A stretch of 64,000 nucleotides of DNA from Simiduia aestuariiviva (GTDB taxonomy: Bacteria > Pseudomonadota > Gammaproteobacteria > Pseudomonadales > Cellvibrionaceae). The stretch spans positions 282,802 to 346,801 of the forward strand of contig NZ_JACHXZ010000001.1 of NCBI RefSeq assembly GCF_014192475.1, read 5' to 3'. Shown here in pieces: positions 24,643 to 35,400 of this stretch (position 1 is the stretch's first letter; each line of letters opens with the position of its first letter). A program made the position numbers and the translations under genes. Under the pieces are notes generated by a model. That model was not told the origin of the DNA. It saw nothing but the letters and a program-made list of their open reading frames with translations, and did no database searches.

Positions 24643-26010
24643 CTAGGGCGTATCGGAAGCGTGACCATTGGCACTGATAACGGTGGGTTCTTCCTTGGTT
24701 CCCGCTGTGGAGGTGGGCCGGCCGAACAGCTTGTATCCCTTCAATAAATTGAGGGCCTCAAACAGTTGGTTGTCCTTCTCGAGCATTTCTCGGTGCTCCT
24801 TCTGCGCCGTTGCCCGCTGCTTGGCCCTGCTTTCCTCGCCGCCATTGCCATTGTTGAGATGCCCCGATAAATCCGCTTCGGTGAACTGTGAGCGCGGTCG
24901 AATGGCAGTGAGTTTGGCGCGTTCCACGTGAATGTCCGGGGCGATGCCTTGGGCTTGAATTGAGCGCCCGCTGGGCGTGAAATAGAGCGCCGTGGTGAGT
25001 TTGATGGCACGCTCTTCGCTGATGGGGATGACCGTTTGTACCGAGCCTTTACCAAAGCTCTCCGTGCCAAGAATAATGGCGCGTTTGTGATCTTGTAGTG
25101 CACCGGCAACAATTTCTGAAGCGGAGGCGGAGCCGTCGTTAATCAGCACAACGATAGGGAGGCCGTTGGTGATGTCACCGCGGGTGGCACTGTAGCTGTT
25201 GTCGGCATTTTCAATGCGGCCCTCGGTGTAGACAATGAGACCCTGCTCCACAAAGGCGTCGACCACTTCAACGGAGGCTTGCAATACGCCGCCGGGATTG
25301 TTGCGCAAATCCAGCACAATGCCTTGCAGCGGACGCTCTTTTTGCAGCTTGTTGATGGCGTCGATCATGTCTTTACCCGTCCCGATTTGGAACTGTGCAA
25401 TGCGCACGTAACCGTAGTCGTCACCTAGGCGTCTGGCGCGCACGCTTTGCACTTTAATGGCATCGCGCACCAAGGTGATTTCGCGGGGTTTGTCTTCGCC
25501 TTCGCGCATCAAGGTGACGTCGATTTTGCTGCCCTTGGGGCCGCGCATGGCTTTTACGGCTTCAGTTAGAGTCATGCCTTTCACGGACTTTTCGCCCAGT
25601 TTGATGATCAGGTCGCCGGATTCTATGCCCGCTTTAGAGGCTGGCGTGTCATCCATGGGCGAGATCACTTTGACGAATCCGTCCTCCATGCCCACTTCAA
25701 TACCCAGTCCGCCAAATTCACCGGTGGTGTTGGTCTGCAAATCGTCAAAGGAGTTGGCGTCGAGATAGGCTGAGTGGGGATCTAGTTCAGCCAGCATGCC
25801 TTTGATGGCGTACTCAAGCAGTTCGCGATCACTGATGTCTTTGACATAGCCTTGGCGAATGTGGTCGTACACTTTGGTAAACGTGCGCAGGTCGTCCAGT
25901 GGCAGTAAACCGGGGTCTTCAGCGGCGTTCTCCGCGCCGAGGGCGGCACCCGCAAGACACAGTGAAAGGCCGGCAGCGAGCAAAGTGGCTGAGTGGCGAA
26001 AGTACTTCAT
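24643..26010 (-). CDS. ctpA: C-terminal processing peptidase (S41 family, CtpA-like)
   Basis: A 455-aa periplasmic serine protease. Signal peptide at 1-25, PDZ domain around residues 90-165 ('FGGLGIEVGMEDGFVKVISP' to 'AVKAMRGPKGS'), then the S41 catalytic core: Ser in 'NDGSASASEIVAGAL' and Lys in 'GTESFGKGSVQTVIP', a Ser/Lys dyad. Relatives cut periplasmic and lipoprotein substrates including murein endopeptidases, which fits its place between envC and yibQ. The Gly/Asn-rich tail ('HLNNGNGGEESRAKQR') is low-complexity. Confidence 0.95.
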   Translation of the reverse strand: MKYFRHSATLLAAGLSLCLAGAALGAENAAEDPGLLPLDDLRTFTKVYDHIRQGYVKDISDRELLEYAIKGMLAELDPHSAYLDANSFDDLQTNTTGEFGGLGIEVGMEDGFVKVISPMDDTPASKAGIESGDLIIKLGEKSVKGMTLTEAVKAMRGPKGSKIDVTLMREGEDKPREITLVRDAIKVQSVRARRLGDDYGYVRIAQFQIGTGKDMIDAINKLQKERPLQGIVLDLRNNPGGVLQASVEVVDAFVEQGLIVYTEGRIENADNSYSATRGDITNGLPIVVLINDGSASASEIVAGALQDHKRAIILGTESFGKGSVQTVIPISEERAIKLTTALYFTPSGRSIQAQGIAPDIHVERAKLTAIRPRSQFTEADLSGHLNNGNGGEESRAKQRATAQKEHREMLEKDNQLFEALNLLKGYKLFGRPTSTAGTKEEPTVISANGHASDTP

Positions 26011-26140
26011 TAAAAAATTGCTCCTGAGTGTGACAGCTGCGACGTCAAGCTTTCATCACAGTGTAATGCATGGTGCAGCCTTATGTTCATACGGTGACAA
26101 TAAATTGCCTTGCGAGTTCACGCATTTGCGACAAGGCGCG

Positions 26141-27279
26141 CTATCCGCGGCACCAGTGCGCGGGATCAACCGGCTTGCCGGCGTGGCGAATTTCAAAATA
26201 TAAGTTTGGATCCTGTTGGCCGCCACTGGCACCGACGCGGGCGATTACATCGCCGCTGGCTACCCAGTCGCCAGTTTCTTTATAGAGCACTTGGTTATGG
26301 GCATAGAGGCTTAAGTAATTATCGCCATGGTCAATGATGATTAGCATGCCCTGGCCGCGCATGTATTCGGAAAAGACCACCCGTCCTTGGTGGATGGCTT
26401 TAACCTCGCGGCCCTCTGGAGCGCCAATCAAAACGCCCTGCCATCGGAGGCTGTTGCCGGCGCGGTTGCTGCCAAAGCGCGCCTTCAGCGTGCCCTTGGT
26501 GGGCCAGCCCATGTCGCCTTTGCGCGCCTTAAACGCTTGGCCGGGTAGCGCCAGCGCGGTGTCGCTCAATTGGCGCGCAATTTCCGACATGATTTTCTCG
26601 AGGTGGGCGCGATCGGCTTCAGACTTTTGCAATTTAGCGTCTTTGGATGCAATGGCGGCGTTGAGTTTGGCGAGGGTGCGCGTGCGCTCGACGTTACGCG
26701 CTTGTAATTGTTGGTGTCTGGATGTGAGTTGGGATTGGGTGTGCGCGAGTCGTTCAGTTTGTCGCTCAATGGCCGGCGCTATGTTAGCCAGTTCATCGAG
26801 CGTGGATTGGTAGCGGGCAATTTTCTGTTGGCGATCGTCGAGTAGGCGCGCGTTATAGTAGGCCATGCGCGAGACGGTTGCAGGCGAATTTTGGCTCAGT
26901 AGCAACTGCAGCTGGGACGGGCTGCCGGTTTTATAGGCGGCCACCAGCTGCTCGCTAAACTCGGCCTGCTGTTGTTGTTTGGCGCCGTTAAGCGATTGCT
27001 CGCGAGCGCGTAGCTCAGCTAGCTTTTTTTTTGCGCGGCCAGTTCGCTGTTAATGCGCTCGATGTTTTTGAGCAGCTCAGCGATGTCGCTTTCATTGCGC
27101 CGCAGTTCGACGTTGAGTTCATCGCGGTTGGATTTGGCGGCGTTCAGCTCGCCCTGCAGTTTTTCAATCGTGGCTTGCAGTTCGGTCAGCTTGGCTTCGT
27201 AGCTGGCCTGATCCTGTGCGTGTAATTGGGGCGCCATGCCGAGGCAGAGTGCAAAGAGGGCGGCGTAAATTTTTTTCAT
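26141..27279 (-). CDS. envC: Murein hydrolase activator EnvC, interrupted by an apparent frameshift
   Basis: Two frames together encode one EnvC (about 379 aa). The first (27279-27019) gives MKKIYAALFALCLGMAPQLH, a signal peptide and start of the coiled coil, and stops right after a run of nine A. The second (open from just past the run down to 26141) continues the coiled coil in register ('LAELRAREQSLNGAKQQQQ') and ends in a degenerate LytM domain ('IIIDHGDNYLSLYAHN', 'LYFEIRHAGKPVDP'). EnvC activates amidases AmiA/AmiB at the division site. One extra A, or a -1 slip on the A run, restores the full protein. Sequencing error, slippage or true disruption are all possible. Gene order gpmI-envC-ctpA supports the identity. 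Confidence 0.88.
27024..27032 (-). other. A9 homopolymer (slippery-type) at the envC frame break
   Basis: On the coding strand the run reads C-A9-GC. In frame it is CAA AAA AAA AGC TAG. A -1 slip gives CAA AAA AAA AAG CTA, which re-enters the long frame. A-AAA-AAA/AAG resembles the E. coli dnaX slippery site and A9 also favours transcriptional slippage. A small stem (TAGC / GCTA) lies just 3' of it. Confidence 0.6.
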
Positions 27280-27373
27280 AGGGGTGTAACCTGGTCGATT
27301 GAAACAAGCGCCTGTGCGAAGGCGAGTTGCGCGCCCAGCATAAAATGCCGAGCGCGCGAACGCCAGCCCGAGC

Positions 27374-28918
27374 TTACAGGAATTTGACCAGATTCCGTCC
27401 GGTCATCTCAGCGGGCTGGGCAATGCCCATGAGCGCCAGCATGGTGGGCGCCACATCGGCCAGCGAGCCGCCATCGGCGAGCGCTAGGCTGCGCTGGCCC
27501 GCGTAGACGAAGGGCACGGGCAGGGTGGTGTGCTGGGTGCTGACCTGCCCGGTGTTGTCATCAAACATCTCTTCGACGTTGCCGTGGTCGGCGGTGATCA
27601 GGGCCTCGCCCCCCACTTTTTCGACCGCTGCCAGTACTTCGGCAAGTGCGGCGTCAACCGCCTCAACGGCTTGTACTGCGGCATCAAATACGCCTGAGTG
27701 GCCCACTTGGTCGCAGTTGGCATAATTGCAGATGATGGTGTCAAAGGTTTGCGATTCGATGGCTGCCACCAATTTTTTGGTCACTTCGGGTGCGCTCATT
27801 TCAGGGGCCAAATCGTAGGTGGCCACTTTGGGTGAGGGCACTAATATGCGCTCTTCGCCGTCGTATAAGGCCTCTTGGCCGCCACTGAAAAAGAAGGTGA
27901 CGTGCGCGTATTTCTCGGTTTCTGCGATGCGCAATTGCATCTTACCCTGCGCGGAGAGGTAGTCGCCCAGGGAGTTGGCCATGGATTCCGGCGGGAAGGC
28001 GCAGGGTGCCTTGATATCGGCGGCGTACTCCGTGGTCATGACAAAGTCTGCCAGTTGCGGCACTAGCTCGCGGGTGAAGCCGTCAAACTCGGGTTCGACG
28101 AAGGCGCGGGTGATTTCACGGGCGCGGTCGGGGCGAAAGTTCATGAAAATCAGGGCGTCGCCATCGTTGACGGTGGCTACCTCTTCGCCCTCCGCGACAA
28201 TCACCGTGGCCTTCACGAACTCATCATTTTCGTCGCGCGCGTAGGCGGCTTTTAGCCCGCTAATGGCGTCGTCGGCATCGAACTCGGCGGCGCCGCTGGT
28301 CATCAGGTCGTAGGCGGCCTGTACGCGATCCCAGCGATTGTCGCGATCGAGCGCATAAAAGCGCCCAATGATGCTGGCAATGCGACCCACACCGAGGGCC
28401 TCAAATTTGGCTTGGGCTTTGGCCAGTGAGGCCTCGGCGCTGCGCGGCGCGGTATCGCGGCCATCGAGCATGGCGTGCAGGTAAATTTCTTTGGCGCCGC
28501 GCTGGGCGGCCAAATCGAGCATCGCCAGTAGGTGATCTTCGTGGCTGTGCACACCGCCCGGCGACAGCAGGCCCATGACGTGTACTGCTTTGCCGGCGCT
28601 GACCGCTTTGTCGATGGCGGCGCAATAGGTGGGATTGGTGTAAAAGTCGCCGTCGCTAATGGCTTTGTTGATCCGCGTGTAGCTTTGGTACACCACGCGC
28701 CCTGCGCCCAGTGTCATGTGGCCCACTTCGCTGTTGCCCATCTGGCCTTCTGGCAGACCCACGGCCATGCCTGAGGTGCCAATCAAGGTTTTGGGTTGTT
28801 CGGCCCAGAGGCGGTCCCAAGTGGGGGTCTTGGCCGCGCGAATGGCGTTGTGTTCGGTGCGCTCGGAGTATCCGAATCCATCGAGAATGATCAGAACCAG
28901 GGGCTTTTTGGCAGACAT
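27374..28918 (-). CDS. gpmI: 2,3-bisphosphoglycerate-independent phosphoglycerate mutase
   Basis: A 514-aa glycolytic enzyme interconverting 3- and 2-phosphoglycerate with two Mn ions. The catalytic Ser is in '[20 protein letters not shown]'; metal ligands include 'ILDGFGYSE' and '[10 protein letters not shown]' plus '[14 protein letters not shown]' near the C-terminus. Full family length. First gene of the leftward gpmI-envC-ctpA-yibQ set; divergent from yibN with ~240 bp between, which should contain both promoters. Confidence 0.97.
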   Translation of the reverse strand: MSAKKPLVLIILDGFGYSERTEHNAIRAAKTPTWDRLWAEQPKTLIGTSGMAVGLPEGQMGNSEVGHMTLGAGRVVYQSYTRINKAISDGDFYTNPTYCAAIDKAVSAGKAVHVMGLLSPGGVHSHEDHLLAMLDLAAQRGAKEIYLHAMLDGRDTAPRSAEASLAKAQAKFEALGVGRIASIIGRFYALDRDNRWDRVQAAYDLMTSGAAEFDADDAISGLKAAYARDENDEFVKATVIVAEGEEVATVNDGDALIFMNFRPDRAREITRAFVEPEFDGFTRELVPQLADFVMTTEYAADIKAPCAFPPESMANSLGDYLSAQGKMQLRIAETEKYAHVTFFFSGGQEALYDGEERILVPSPKVATYDLAPEMSAPEVTKKLVAAIESQTFDTIICNYANCDQVGHSGVFDAAVQAVEAVDAALAEVLAAVEKVGGEALITADHGNVEEMFDDNTGQVSTQHTTLPVPFVYAGQRSLALADGGSLADVAPTMLALMGIAQPAEMTGRNLVKFL

Positions 28919-29161
28919 GAACGGGAGGCCTTTTACTTGCTACTGAAAATGGGGCGCACATTCTACCGCGTTACCGATGCAGAACTCTATGTTGGCGCTG
29001 GGCGCAGGGCAATATTTGTCGGTAAACCCGATGCTTGTTAGTGGCATAGGGTGATCAATGGGTGAATTTTGTGGAAATCTGCTGGCACGTCAGATGTCAT
29101 GCTTTTTAAGGGGTGAGTCGCTATACTGGCGCGCTCGCGAGACTCGAACAAAGGAACATCC

Positions 29162-29572
29162 GTGGATTTAATCATTTTTCTTACCGAGCAGTGGCTTTTG
29201 GTGTCGCTGTTGTGTTTGTTGGTCTATGTCTACTTTTGGCGTGAAGGCGCCAAGGCGGGCGCCAACCTGTCCATTCATCAAATGACCACCCTCATTAACA
29301 AGGGTGATGCGGTGTTGATCGACATTCGCGATGCCGCGGAGTTCAAGGCTGGGCACATCGTCGATGCCATCAATATCCCCCACGCCAAGCTTGAAAAGCA
29401 GCTGGCGGAGCTGGAAAAATTTCAGGGAAAAACGCTCGTGTTGGTGGACAAGCTGGGTCAGCACACCGGCCACGCGGGTCGCATGTTGCGCGCCAAGGGC
29501 TATGATGTGTCGCGTTTAGGCGGCGGTATGGCCGAGTGGCAAGGGCAAAATTTACCCCTGGTCAAGAAATAG
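29162..29572 (+). CDS. yibN: Rhodanese-like membrane protein (YibN) lacking the catalytic Cys
   Basis: A 136-aa protein with one N-terminal membrane helix (residues ~4-25) and a rhodanese domain ('DAVLIDIRDAAEFKAGHIVD', 'INIPHAKLEKQL', 'LGGGMAEWQGQNLPLV'). The active-site loop reads V-D-K-L-G-Q-H-T-G-H-A, with Asp where the persulfide Cys would be, so ordinary sulfurtransferase chemistry is not expected. Start is GTG with GGAAC upstream. It begins the yibN-grxC-secB set conserved next to gpmI in gammaproteobacteria. Confidence 0.9.
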   Translation: MDLIIFLTEQWLLVSLLCLLVYVYFWREGAKAGANLSIHQMTTLINKGDAVLIDIRDAAEFKAGHIVDAINIPHAKLEKQLAELEKFQGKTLVLVDKLGQHTGHAGRMLRAKGYDVSRLGGGMAEWQGQNLPLVKK

Positions 29573-29644
29573 CACTGACCTTTTGGCTGGGGTTGCGCCC
29601 GGGCAGGGTCGTCAGCCCCAATGCATAAATTGCAGGAGTTAAGT

Positions 29645-29902
29645 ATGAGTGTTCCGGTGACGGTGTACAGCACCACCATTTGTCCCTATTGCGTGCGGGC
29701 CAAGCAATTGTTGAGTCAGAAGGGCGTGGCCTATGAGGATATCAATCTCGACCGCAACCCCGAACTGCGCGACGAGGTAATGCGCCGCAGTGGGCGGCGT
29801 ACGGTGCCGCAGATTTGGGTGGGCGACACCCACGTAGGTGGCTTCGATGAACTCTGGGCGCTGGATCGCGCCGGTAAGTTAGACCCGCTGCTGGCGGGCT
29901 GA
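29645..29902 (+). CDS. grxC: Glutaredoxin 3
   Basis: An 85-aa dithiol glutaredoxin. Active site C-P-Y-C in 'VYSTTICPYCVRAKQLL', followed by the cis-Pro region 'RRTVPQIWVGDTHVGGFDEL', the glutathione-binding part. It reduces disulfides and deglutathionylates proteins in the cytoplasm. The ATG at 29645 follows AGGAG by 7 bp; an upstream ATG at 29621 is rejected on homology length. Next gene secB starts 93 bp on. Confidence 0.96.
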   Translation: MSVPVTVYSTTICPYCVRAKQLLSQKGVAYEDINLDRNPELRDEVMRRSGRRTVPQIWVGDTHVGGFDELWALDRAGKLDPLLAG

Positions 29903-29936
29903 ATGCAGGGGCTTGAAATCGGGCCCAGCGACCACA

Positions 29937-29956
29937 TGTTATGGGAACCCATAACA
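29937..29956. repeat. 9-bp inverted repeat between grxC and secB
   Basis: TGTTATGGG and CCCATAACA separated by AA. It lies 40 bp before secB and has no T-tract, so it may be an operator-like site or a mRNA hairpin rather than a terminator. Confidence 0.35.
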
Positions 29957-29995
29957 ACAACTCTAAATAATTAGCGATATCGAAAGGCATTTGTC

Positions 29996-30514
29996 ATGAC
30001 AGAAGAAAACACCACCGGCGCCGCAGCGGCCACCGAAGAAGCAGCAACCCCGGGCCAACAATTTGCACTGCAGCGCGTCTACCTGAAAGACATGTCTTTC
30101 GAAGCGCCCATGGGCGTTAAGGCGTTCATGCAAGAGTGGAAGCCACAAGTCGACCAAGAGCTGAACACCAAAGCCAATAAGGTGGATGACACCAGCTTTG
30201 AAGTGACGCTGACCTTGACCGTCACCGTGAAATTGGGCGAAGAGACCGCGTTTTTGGTTGAAGTGCAGCAGGGTGGCTTGTTCCACATTAGCGGCCTGCC
30301 CGAGCAGGCTCTGCCGCAGGTGCTCAACACCGCCTGCCCACAGATTTTGTTCCCCTATGCGCGCGAAGCCATCGACAATGTGGTTGTGAAGGGCAGCTTC
30401 CCTGCTCTGATGCTCCCGCCCGTCAATTTTGACGCATTGTTTGCGCACGCCGTTCAACAGGCCAAAGCGCAGCAGGAAGCTCAGGGTGCAGCCGAGCCAG
30501 CCACCGAGCAGTAA
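29996..30514 (+). CDS. secB: Protein-export chaperone SecB
   Basis: A 172-aa tetrameric chaperone that keeps preproteins unfolded and passes them to SecA. The body matches SecB: 'FALQRVYLKDMSFEAPMGVK', 'QVDQELNTKANKVDDTSFEV', 'LVEVQQGGLFHISGL', 'NTACPQILFPYAREAIDNVV' and 'FPALMLPPVNFDALF'. The first ~20 residues and the tail are Ala/Glu/Gln-rich, as is common. A strong terminator follows at 30533. Confidence 0.97.
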   Translation: MTEENTTGAAAATEEAATPGQQFALQRVYLKDMSFEAPMGVKAFMQEWKPQVDQELNTKANKVDDTSFEVTLTLTVTVKLGEETAFLVEVQQGGLFHISGLPEQALPQVLNTACPQILFPYAREAIDNVVVKGSFPALMLPPVNFDALFAHAVQQAKAQQEAQGAAEPATEQ

Positions 30515-30532
30515 AGCGCACGGCAGGCAATT

Positions 30533-30561
30533 AAAAAACGGCGCACTGGCGCCGTTTTTTA
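30533..30561 (+). terminator. Rho-independent terminator after secB
   Basis: AAAAAACGGCGC-ACTG-GCGCCGTTTTTT: a 6-bp GC stem, extended by A-T pairs, with a tetraloop and a seven-T tract. It starts 19 bp past the secB stop. Confidence 0.9.
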
Positions 30562-30627
30562 TTTTTGCGCGCAAGCCACTGAGACCCTTGGCAAAGTCCG
30601 CAGGCAAAGGGCACACTGCCGCAATGG

Positions 30628-32406
30628 ATGAACCTCACAGGATTAATTAGTCGGCGCATGGATACATCGCTTCGCCAAATTCTTGCTCGCACTTGGGTTG
30701 GCACTCTCGCCGCACTGCTAATGAACTGTGCCACGGCCGAGGTGGTTATCGAGGGCGTTGAAGGCGAGTTGGCCGACAACATTAAAGCCCATGTGTCACT
30801 CGCTGAAGAGCCCTGTGACGCCCCGCGCTGGCGCTTGGTTCAGCGTCGCAAAGCCGTCCAACAGCAAGTCAATAAAGCCCTCAACGCCTTTGGGTATTAT
30901 CAGCCCACGCTCAAGCAAGCCTATTCCGAGTCAGACACCTGTTGGCAGTTGCATTTGGCGGTGGACGCCGGTGAGCGCGTAAGGCTGCGCCAGATTCGAG
31001 TGGCCATAGGCGACCAGCAGGACGCGCTGGATGCACAGTTGCGAGACTTAGTGGATGCGCCGCCCCTGCGCAAGGGCGCTGCGCTGGTGCACGGCGACTA
31101 CGATCGCTACAAGGCATTGCTGCTTGAAACCGCACGGACCCAAGGCTACTGGCGCGCCGCGTTTACCGAGGCCGAACTGGCGATCTATCCGCAAGAGCAG
31201 GCCGCTGATGTCATGTTGACACTGCAATTGGGGCCGCGCTTTTATTTCGGCGACTATCAATTTACCGACGTGGGGCTGGAACCCCAGTTTTTGCGCCGCC
31301 TAGCGGGCGATGTGAAAGGCGAGCCCTATACCAGCGAGGCCGTACAAGGCATTTACAGCCGCCTGCAAAGCAGCGATTACTTTCGGCGCGTACTCTTAAA
31401 TCCCCATGTGGATGTGCAGACCGACAGTCAGACCGTGCCGGTTGAAGTGGATTTGGGCATGCACAGCCAGACCAGCTTTACCGCGGGTGTTGGCTATTCC
31501 AGCGATCAAGGCCCGCGCGTGCGAGCCGATTATCGCAACCGCTATGCCAATAGTCGGGGCCACAAATGGCGCATAGATAGCCTGTGGTCGCGCACCTTTA
31601 AAGAACTGGGTGCCACCTACACCATTCCAAGGCACGACCCCGCCCGCGAATGGTATGAAATTAATGCAGGGCTGTTGCAGGAAGACACGGTCAGTTATGA
31701 GAGCAAAACCGAAACCACGCAATTGCGCATCGTCGAGGCTCTGCCCCAGGATTGGGTGCTCAATACCGGCGTCAACCTGCGCAACGAAACCTACATCATC
31801 GGCAGCGAGCCGGAAGACAGTAAGTTGCTAGTGGTGCCGGGTATCGGTTTGAGCTGGGTCAACGCGCCCAAGGATGTGCGGCAAACCATGGGCATTCGGC
31901 TGCAGGCAGATCTCACCGGCAGTAGCCAGTACTGGCTATCGGATGCGGACTTTATGCAGCTGCGGGTCAAGTCAAAGCTCATTGTGCCGCTCGGCGCCAA
32001 GGGGCGCCTATTGGCGCGCGGTGAGCTGGCCACCACGCTCAAGGATGACTTCGCGGATCTGCCGCCCTCGGTGCGCTTTTATACCGGTGGCGACAACAGC
32101 GTGCGCGGCTATCAGTACAATGCTCTGGGCCCACAGAACGATGAGGGCGAAGTCATTGGCGGCAGCAATTTAGTGGTGGCCAGCGTCGAGTACGATTATT
32201 TGTTCCTGCCCGAGTGGTCGGCATCGGTGTTTATGGATGCTGGTAACGCCTTTGATGCGACCCTCGACCTCAAGCGCGGCGTTGGCCTTGGCCTGCGCTG
32301 GTATTCGCCGGTGGGGCCATTGCGGCTCGACATCGCGCACCCGCTCGATGCCGACGACCCCAGTGACCGCTACCGGTTCCATTTGTCGGTGGGGGCAGAC
32401 CTGTAA
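30628..32406 (+). CDS. tamA: Translocation and assembly module outer-membrane protein TamA
   Basis: A 592-aa Omp85/BamA-family protein. After a signal sequence (ends ...CATAEVV) come POTRA domains (e.g. 'RRKAVQQQVNKALNAFGYYQ', 'PYTSEAVQGIYSRLQSSDYF') and a 16-strand barrel with the R-G-Y/F loop motif in 'YTGGDNSVRGYQYNALGP'. It ends 'RFHLSVGADL'. With TamB it forms the Tam complex linking inner and outer membranes for outer-membrane assembly and lipid transport. Start at 30628; an ATG at 30658 gives a shorter leader and is equally plausible. It abuts tamB (stop then ATG). Confidence 0.93.
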   Translation: MNLTGLISRRMDTSLRQILARTWVGTLAALLMNCATAEVVIEGVEGELADNIKAHVSLAEEPCDAPRWRLVQRRKAVQQQVNKALNAFGYYQPTLKQAYSESDTCWQLHLAVDAGERVRLRQIRVAIGDQQDALDAQLRDLVDAPPLRKGAALVHGDYDRYKALLLETARTQGYWRAAFTEAELAIYPQEQAADVMLTLQLGPRFYFGDYQFTDVGLEPQFLRRLAGDVKGEPYTSEAVQGIYSRLQSSDYFRRVLLNPHVDVQTDSQTVPVEVDLGMHSQTSFTAGVGYSSDQGPRVRADYRNRYANSRGHKWRIDSLWSRTFKELGATYTIPRHDPAREWYEINAGLLQEDTVSYESKTETTQLRIVEALPQDWVLNTGVNLRNETYIIGSEPEDSKLLVVPGIGLSWVNAPKDVRQTMGIRLQADLTGSSQYWLSDADFMQLRVKSKLIVPLGAKGRLLARGELATTLKDDFADLPPSVRFYTGGDNSVRGYQYNALGPQNDEGEVIGGSNLVVASVEYDYLFLPEWSASVFMDAGNAFDATLDLKRGVGLGLRWYSPVGPLRLDIAHPLDADDPSDRYRFHLSVGADL

Positions 32407-35400
32407 ATGGTGTTGCTCAAACGCATTGGGTTTTATGTAAGTGGCGCCGTATCGGTGCTATTGGCGTTGGCGTTTCTGTGCTTGGGCTGGCTGCTGTTTA
32501 CCGAGTCGGGCGCGCGTTGGAGCCTACAGCGGCTGCTGCCGCTGGCGCCGGTTTCCATTCAATATTACGACCTGACGGGAACCCTGTGGCGCGGCCTTAG
32601 GTTGCGCCAATTGACCGTCAGCGCGAGCGATGATGCGCTGGGTTTTGAGCGCATCACCGCCGCTGAAGTGGCCTATCGCTGGCAGCCGTTGGCTCTCATG
32701 TCTGGGCGGCTGGTATTTGAACAGCTGGCCTTGCGCGATGTGGAGGTGCTGCTGAGCGAGGCCCCCGCCGGCGCCGATTCGCCCCCGGCCCTGCCCGCCT
32801 TTTCGATGCCTATGCACGTTGATTTACGGCGCCTGCACACGCAAGCCGTGCGCCTTGTGCGCGCCGGCGAAACACAGGAGCTGCCAGATCTACAGTTGCG
32901 GTTGGTGGCTCAAGGCGAGGATGTTTTAATCTCGCGCCTGCGCTTTCAATGGGAGTCGGTGGACTATGCCTTGTCGGCCCGCGCGCAATTTGCCGAGATA
33001 TTAACGCTGCGCGCTGAAGTCACGTCACACGGGATCAACGCCGATGCACAGTGCCGCTCGGCCGCGCCGTGGGACTGCTCAGCGAACTTGCGCTGGGTTG
33101 AGTTCAGCCATCCATTGACCGGTGAATTTCTCTCGCCCAGTGGCGAGCTGGCCTTGACACTGCGCGGCGACACCCTCGACGTGGTGGGTGAGGCAGACCT
33201 CGCGTGGCCACTGGCGGCCGCCCCGATCGACACGCGCCTGCGGCTGGCAGCAGCGGTGGATTTTGCCAGCAGCGCAATGACGGTGAGTCGATTAGAAGGC
33301 GGTTTTGCAGGGGGCCAAGTGCAGGCCAGTGGGCAGTTGCGTTGGGCCCAAGACTTTGACCTTGAGGCGCGCGTGGCGACTCAAGGCCTGTCGTTGGCCC
33401 AGTGGTTGCCGCCCGCGCTGTCGGAGTCTAAAGCTCAGTTGACCTCTCAGTTGACCTTGCACAGTGGCGCGCAAGGTGTGAATTTGCTCTGGGCCATTGA
33501 TCAGATGCAATTAAATTTTGGTGCGCGCCCCATCGCGGGGCGGGCGACGTTTAATTTGCAGCCCACCGGTATGAGCCTGTCCGATGTGTCCCTCACCAGC
33601 GCTGGCGGCAGCCTCACAGGTGATTTTTATTACGGCGACGACGAGGCGCTGACGATGGCGGCGGTACTCGATGCCACCGATCTGGCCAGCATCGTGCCGG
33701 AGCTGTCGGGCCGATTAAAGGTTGCCGTGGATGCCGACGGCACGTTGAGCGCACCGTCAGTGCGCCTCAAGGCCGAGGGCGCCGGGTTGGCCGTGGCCCA
33801 GTGGCAGGCGGCCAGTCTACACATGGAAGCACAGGTGCAGGCGCAGGCCCCAGATACTGCGGACTGGGTGGCGCGCGCAAAAGGTATCCAGCTCGATCAA
33901 CTAGATCTCAAGGCGCAGGGCTTGGCCTATGCCGGTGACCCGTTGGGTGAGATCAATCTCCGCGCCTCCGGCAATGCCCGCGCGCACAAACTTGCTGTCA
34001 CAGGCCACTGGCAGCCCGACGCTGTGACGTTGGAGCAGTTGGCGCTGTCAGGCGCGATGGATCTGCCCGCTGACGCCGCCGATGGGGCGGCGCTCCTGGC
34101 GGCTTTGCAATGGCGTCCGAAGCTCGAATCGCTGGTGATTCACGACCCCTGGTTGGCCGAGCCATGGCGGTTGGCCGCGCCCGCTCGGGGGCAGGTTGGT
34201 GAGAGCTCGCTTACTTGGCAGGCATTGTGTCTCAAGCGCGCGAAGGCCAAGGTCTGCTGGGATGCGCTGGAATTGCAGAATTGGCAGACGTTGACCGCGC
34301 GCGGGCGCGTGGCGGGTGTCTACCTAGACCGCGCGCGCAGTTTTGCGCCAGAGCTGCACGATAGCCTGCCGCCCGGATGGGAATTGCGCGGGGAGGCAAC
34401 GGCCGATTGGCAGTTGGCCCTAAGTGTCCCCCCCGGCGCACCCTTGAGCCTGAATATGGATGCCTCGCTCGCACTTAAGGGGGCGGGCTTGCGTTTGCTT
34501 GAGGGCGATGAAACGGCTCTCGACCTACCGGTCGAGGCCTTTCGGCTGCGTATTGCCGGCACTGAAAAATTGTTGGAAGCCAAGGGTAATGCCACCTTGG
34601 CTGAGAATCAGCAGCTGCAGTTGAGTGCGCAGGCGAGCGACTGGTTGACGGCGGAACGCGCCGGTAGCGGACGTTTAGTGGGAAATTTACAGCAGCTCAC
34701 TTACCTCCAGCCGTTTGTGCCCAGCGTGCAGGAGCTCGCGGGCCGGGCCGAAGTGGATTTGTCCTTCAGTCTCGCTGCGGGCGCCAACGAGCCCTTGTAT
34801 GACGGGCGCATGGTGTTGGCCGATGTGGGCATGTTGGTGCCCGCTGCGGGCACGCGCTTGCAGGACTGGCGGTTGCTGGTGGAGGCAGCCAAAGGCGATT
34901 TGCTGGTTTCGGGAGGCGGCCTTTTGGGCGGTGGCGCAGCCACGATTAACGGCGACATCAAGGCCGACCATGGGGGCGCAGGGCCCGTCTTCAATGCGCG
35001 ACTGCACATCACGGGTGATGATCTGGGCCTCATAGAATTACCCGATGTGCGCTTGCGAGCGAGCCCCGATTTGACCCTTGTTGGCAATGGTCGCCGCTGG
35101 CACTTGGCGGGTGATGTGTTGGTTGAAAATTCGTCCGTGGTGTTGCAAGAGCTGCCGGAAGCCGCCGCTGAAGTGTCTGAGGATGCGCGGGTCTATGGCG
35201 ATGAGGCGGAGACCACGCCGCGCCGCAGTTTGTTGTTGTTTACGAGCGACGTGGGCTTGCAGTTGGGCGAGGCTGTGCGCTTTGAGGGCTTTGGTCTCAC
35301 GACGTCCGTAGACGGTAGCCTGCGCTTTACCCGCGATGAAAACCGCACCAATCAAATGCAAGGCGTGCTGGGCTTGCCGGAGGGGCGCTTTCGAAGTTAC

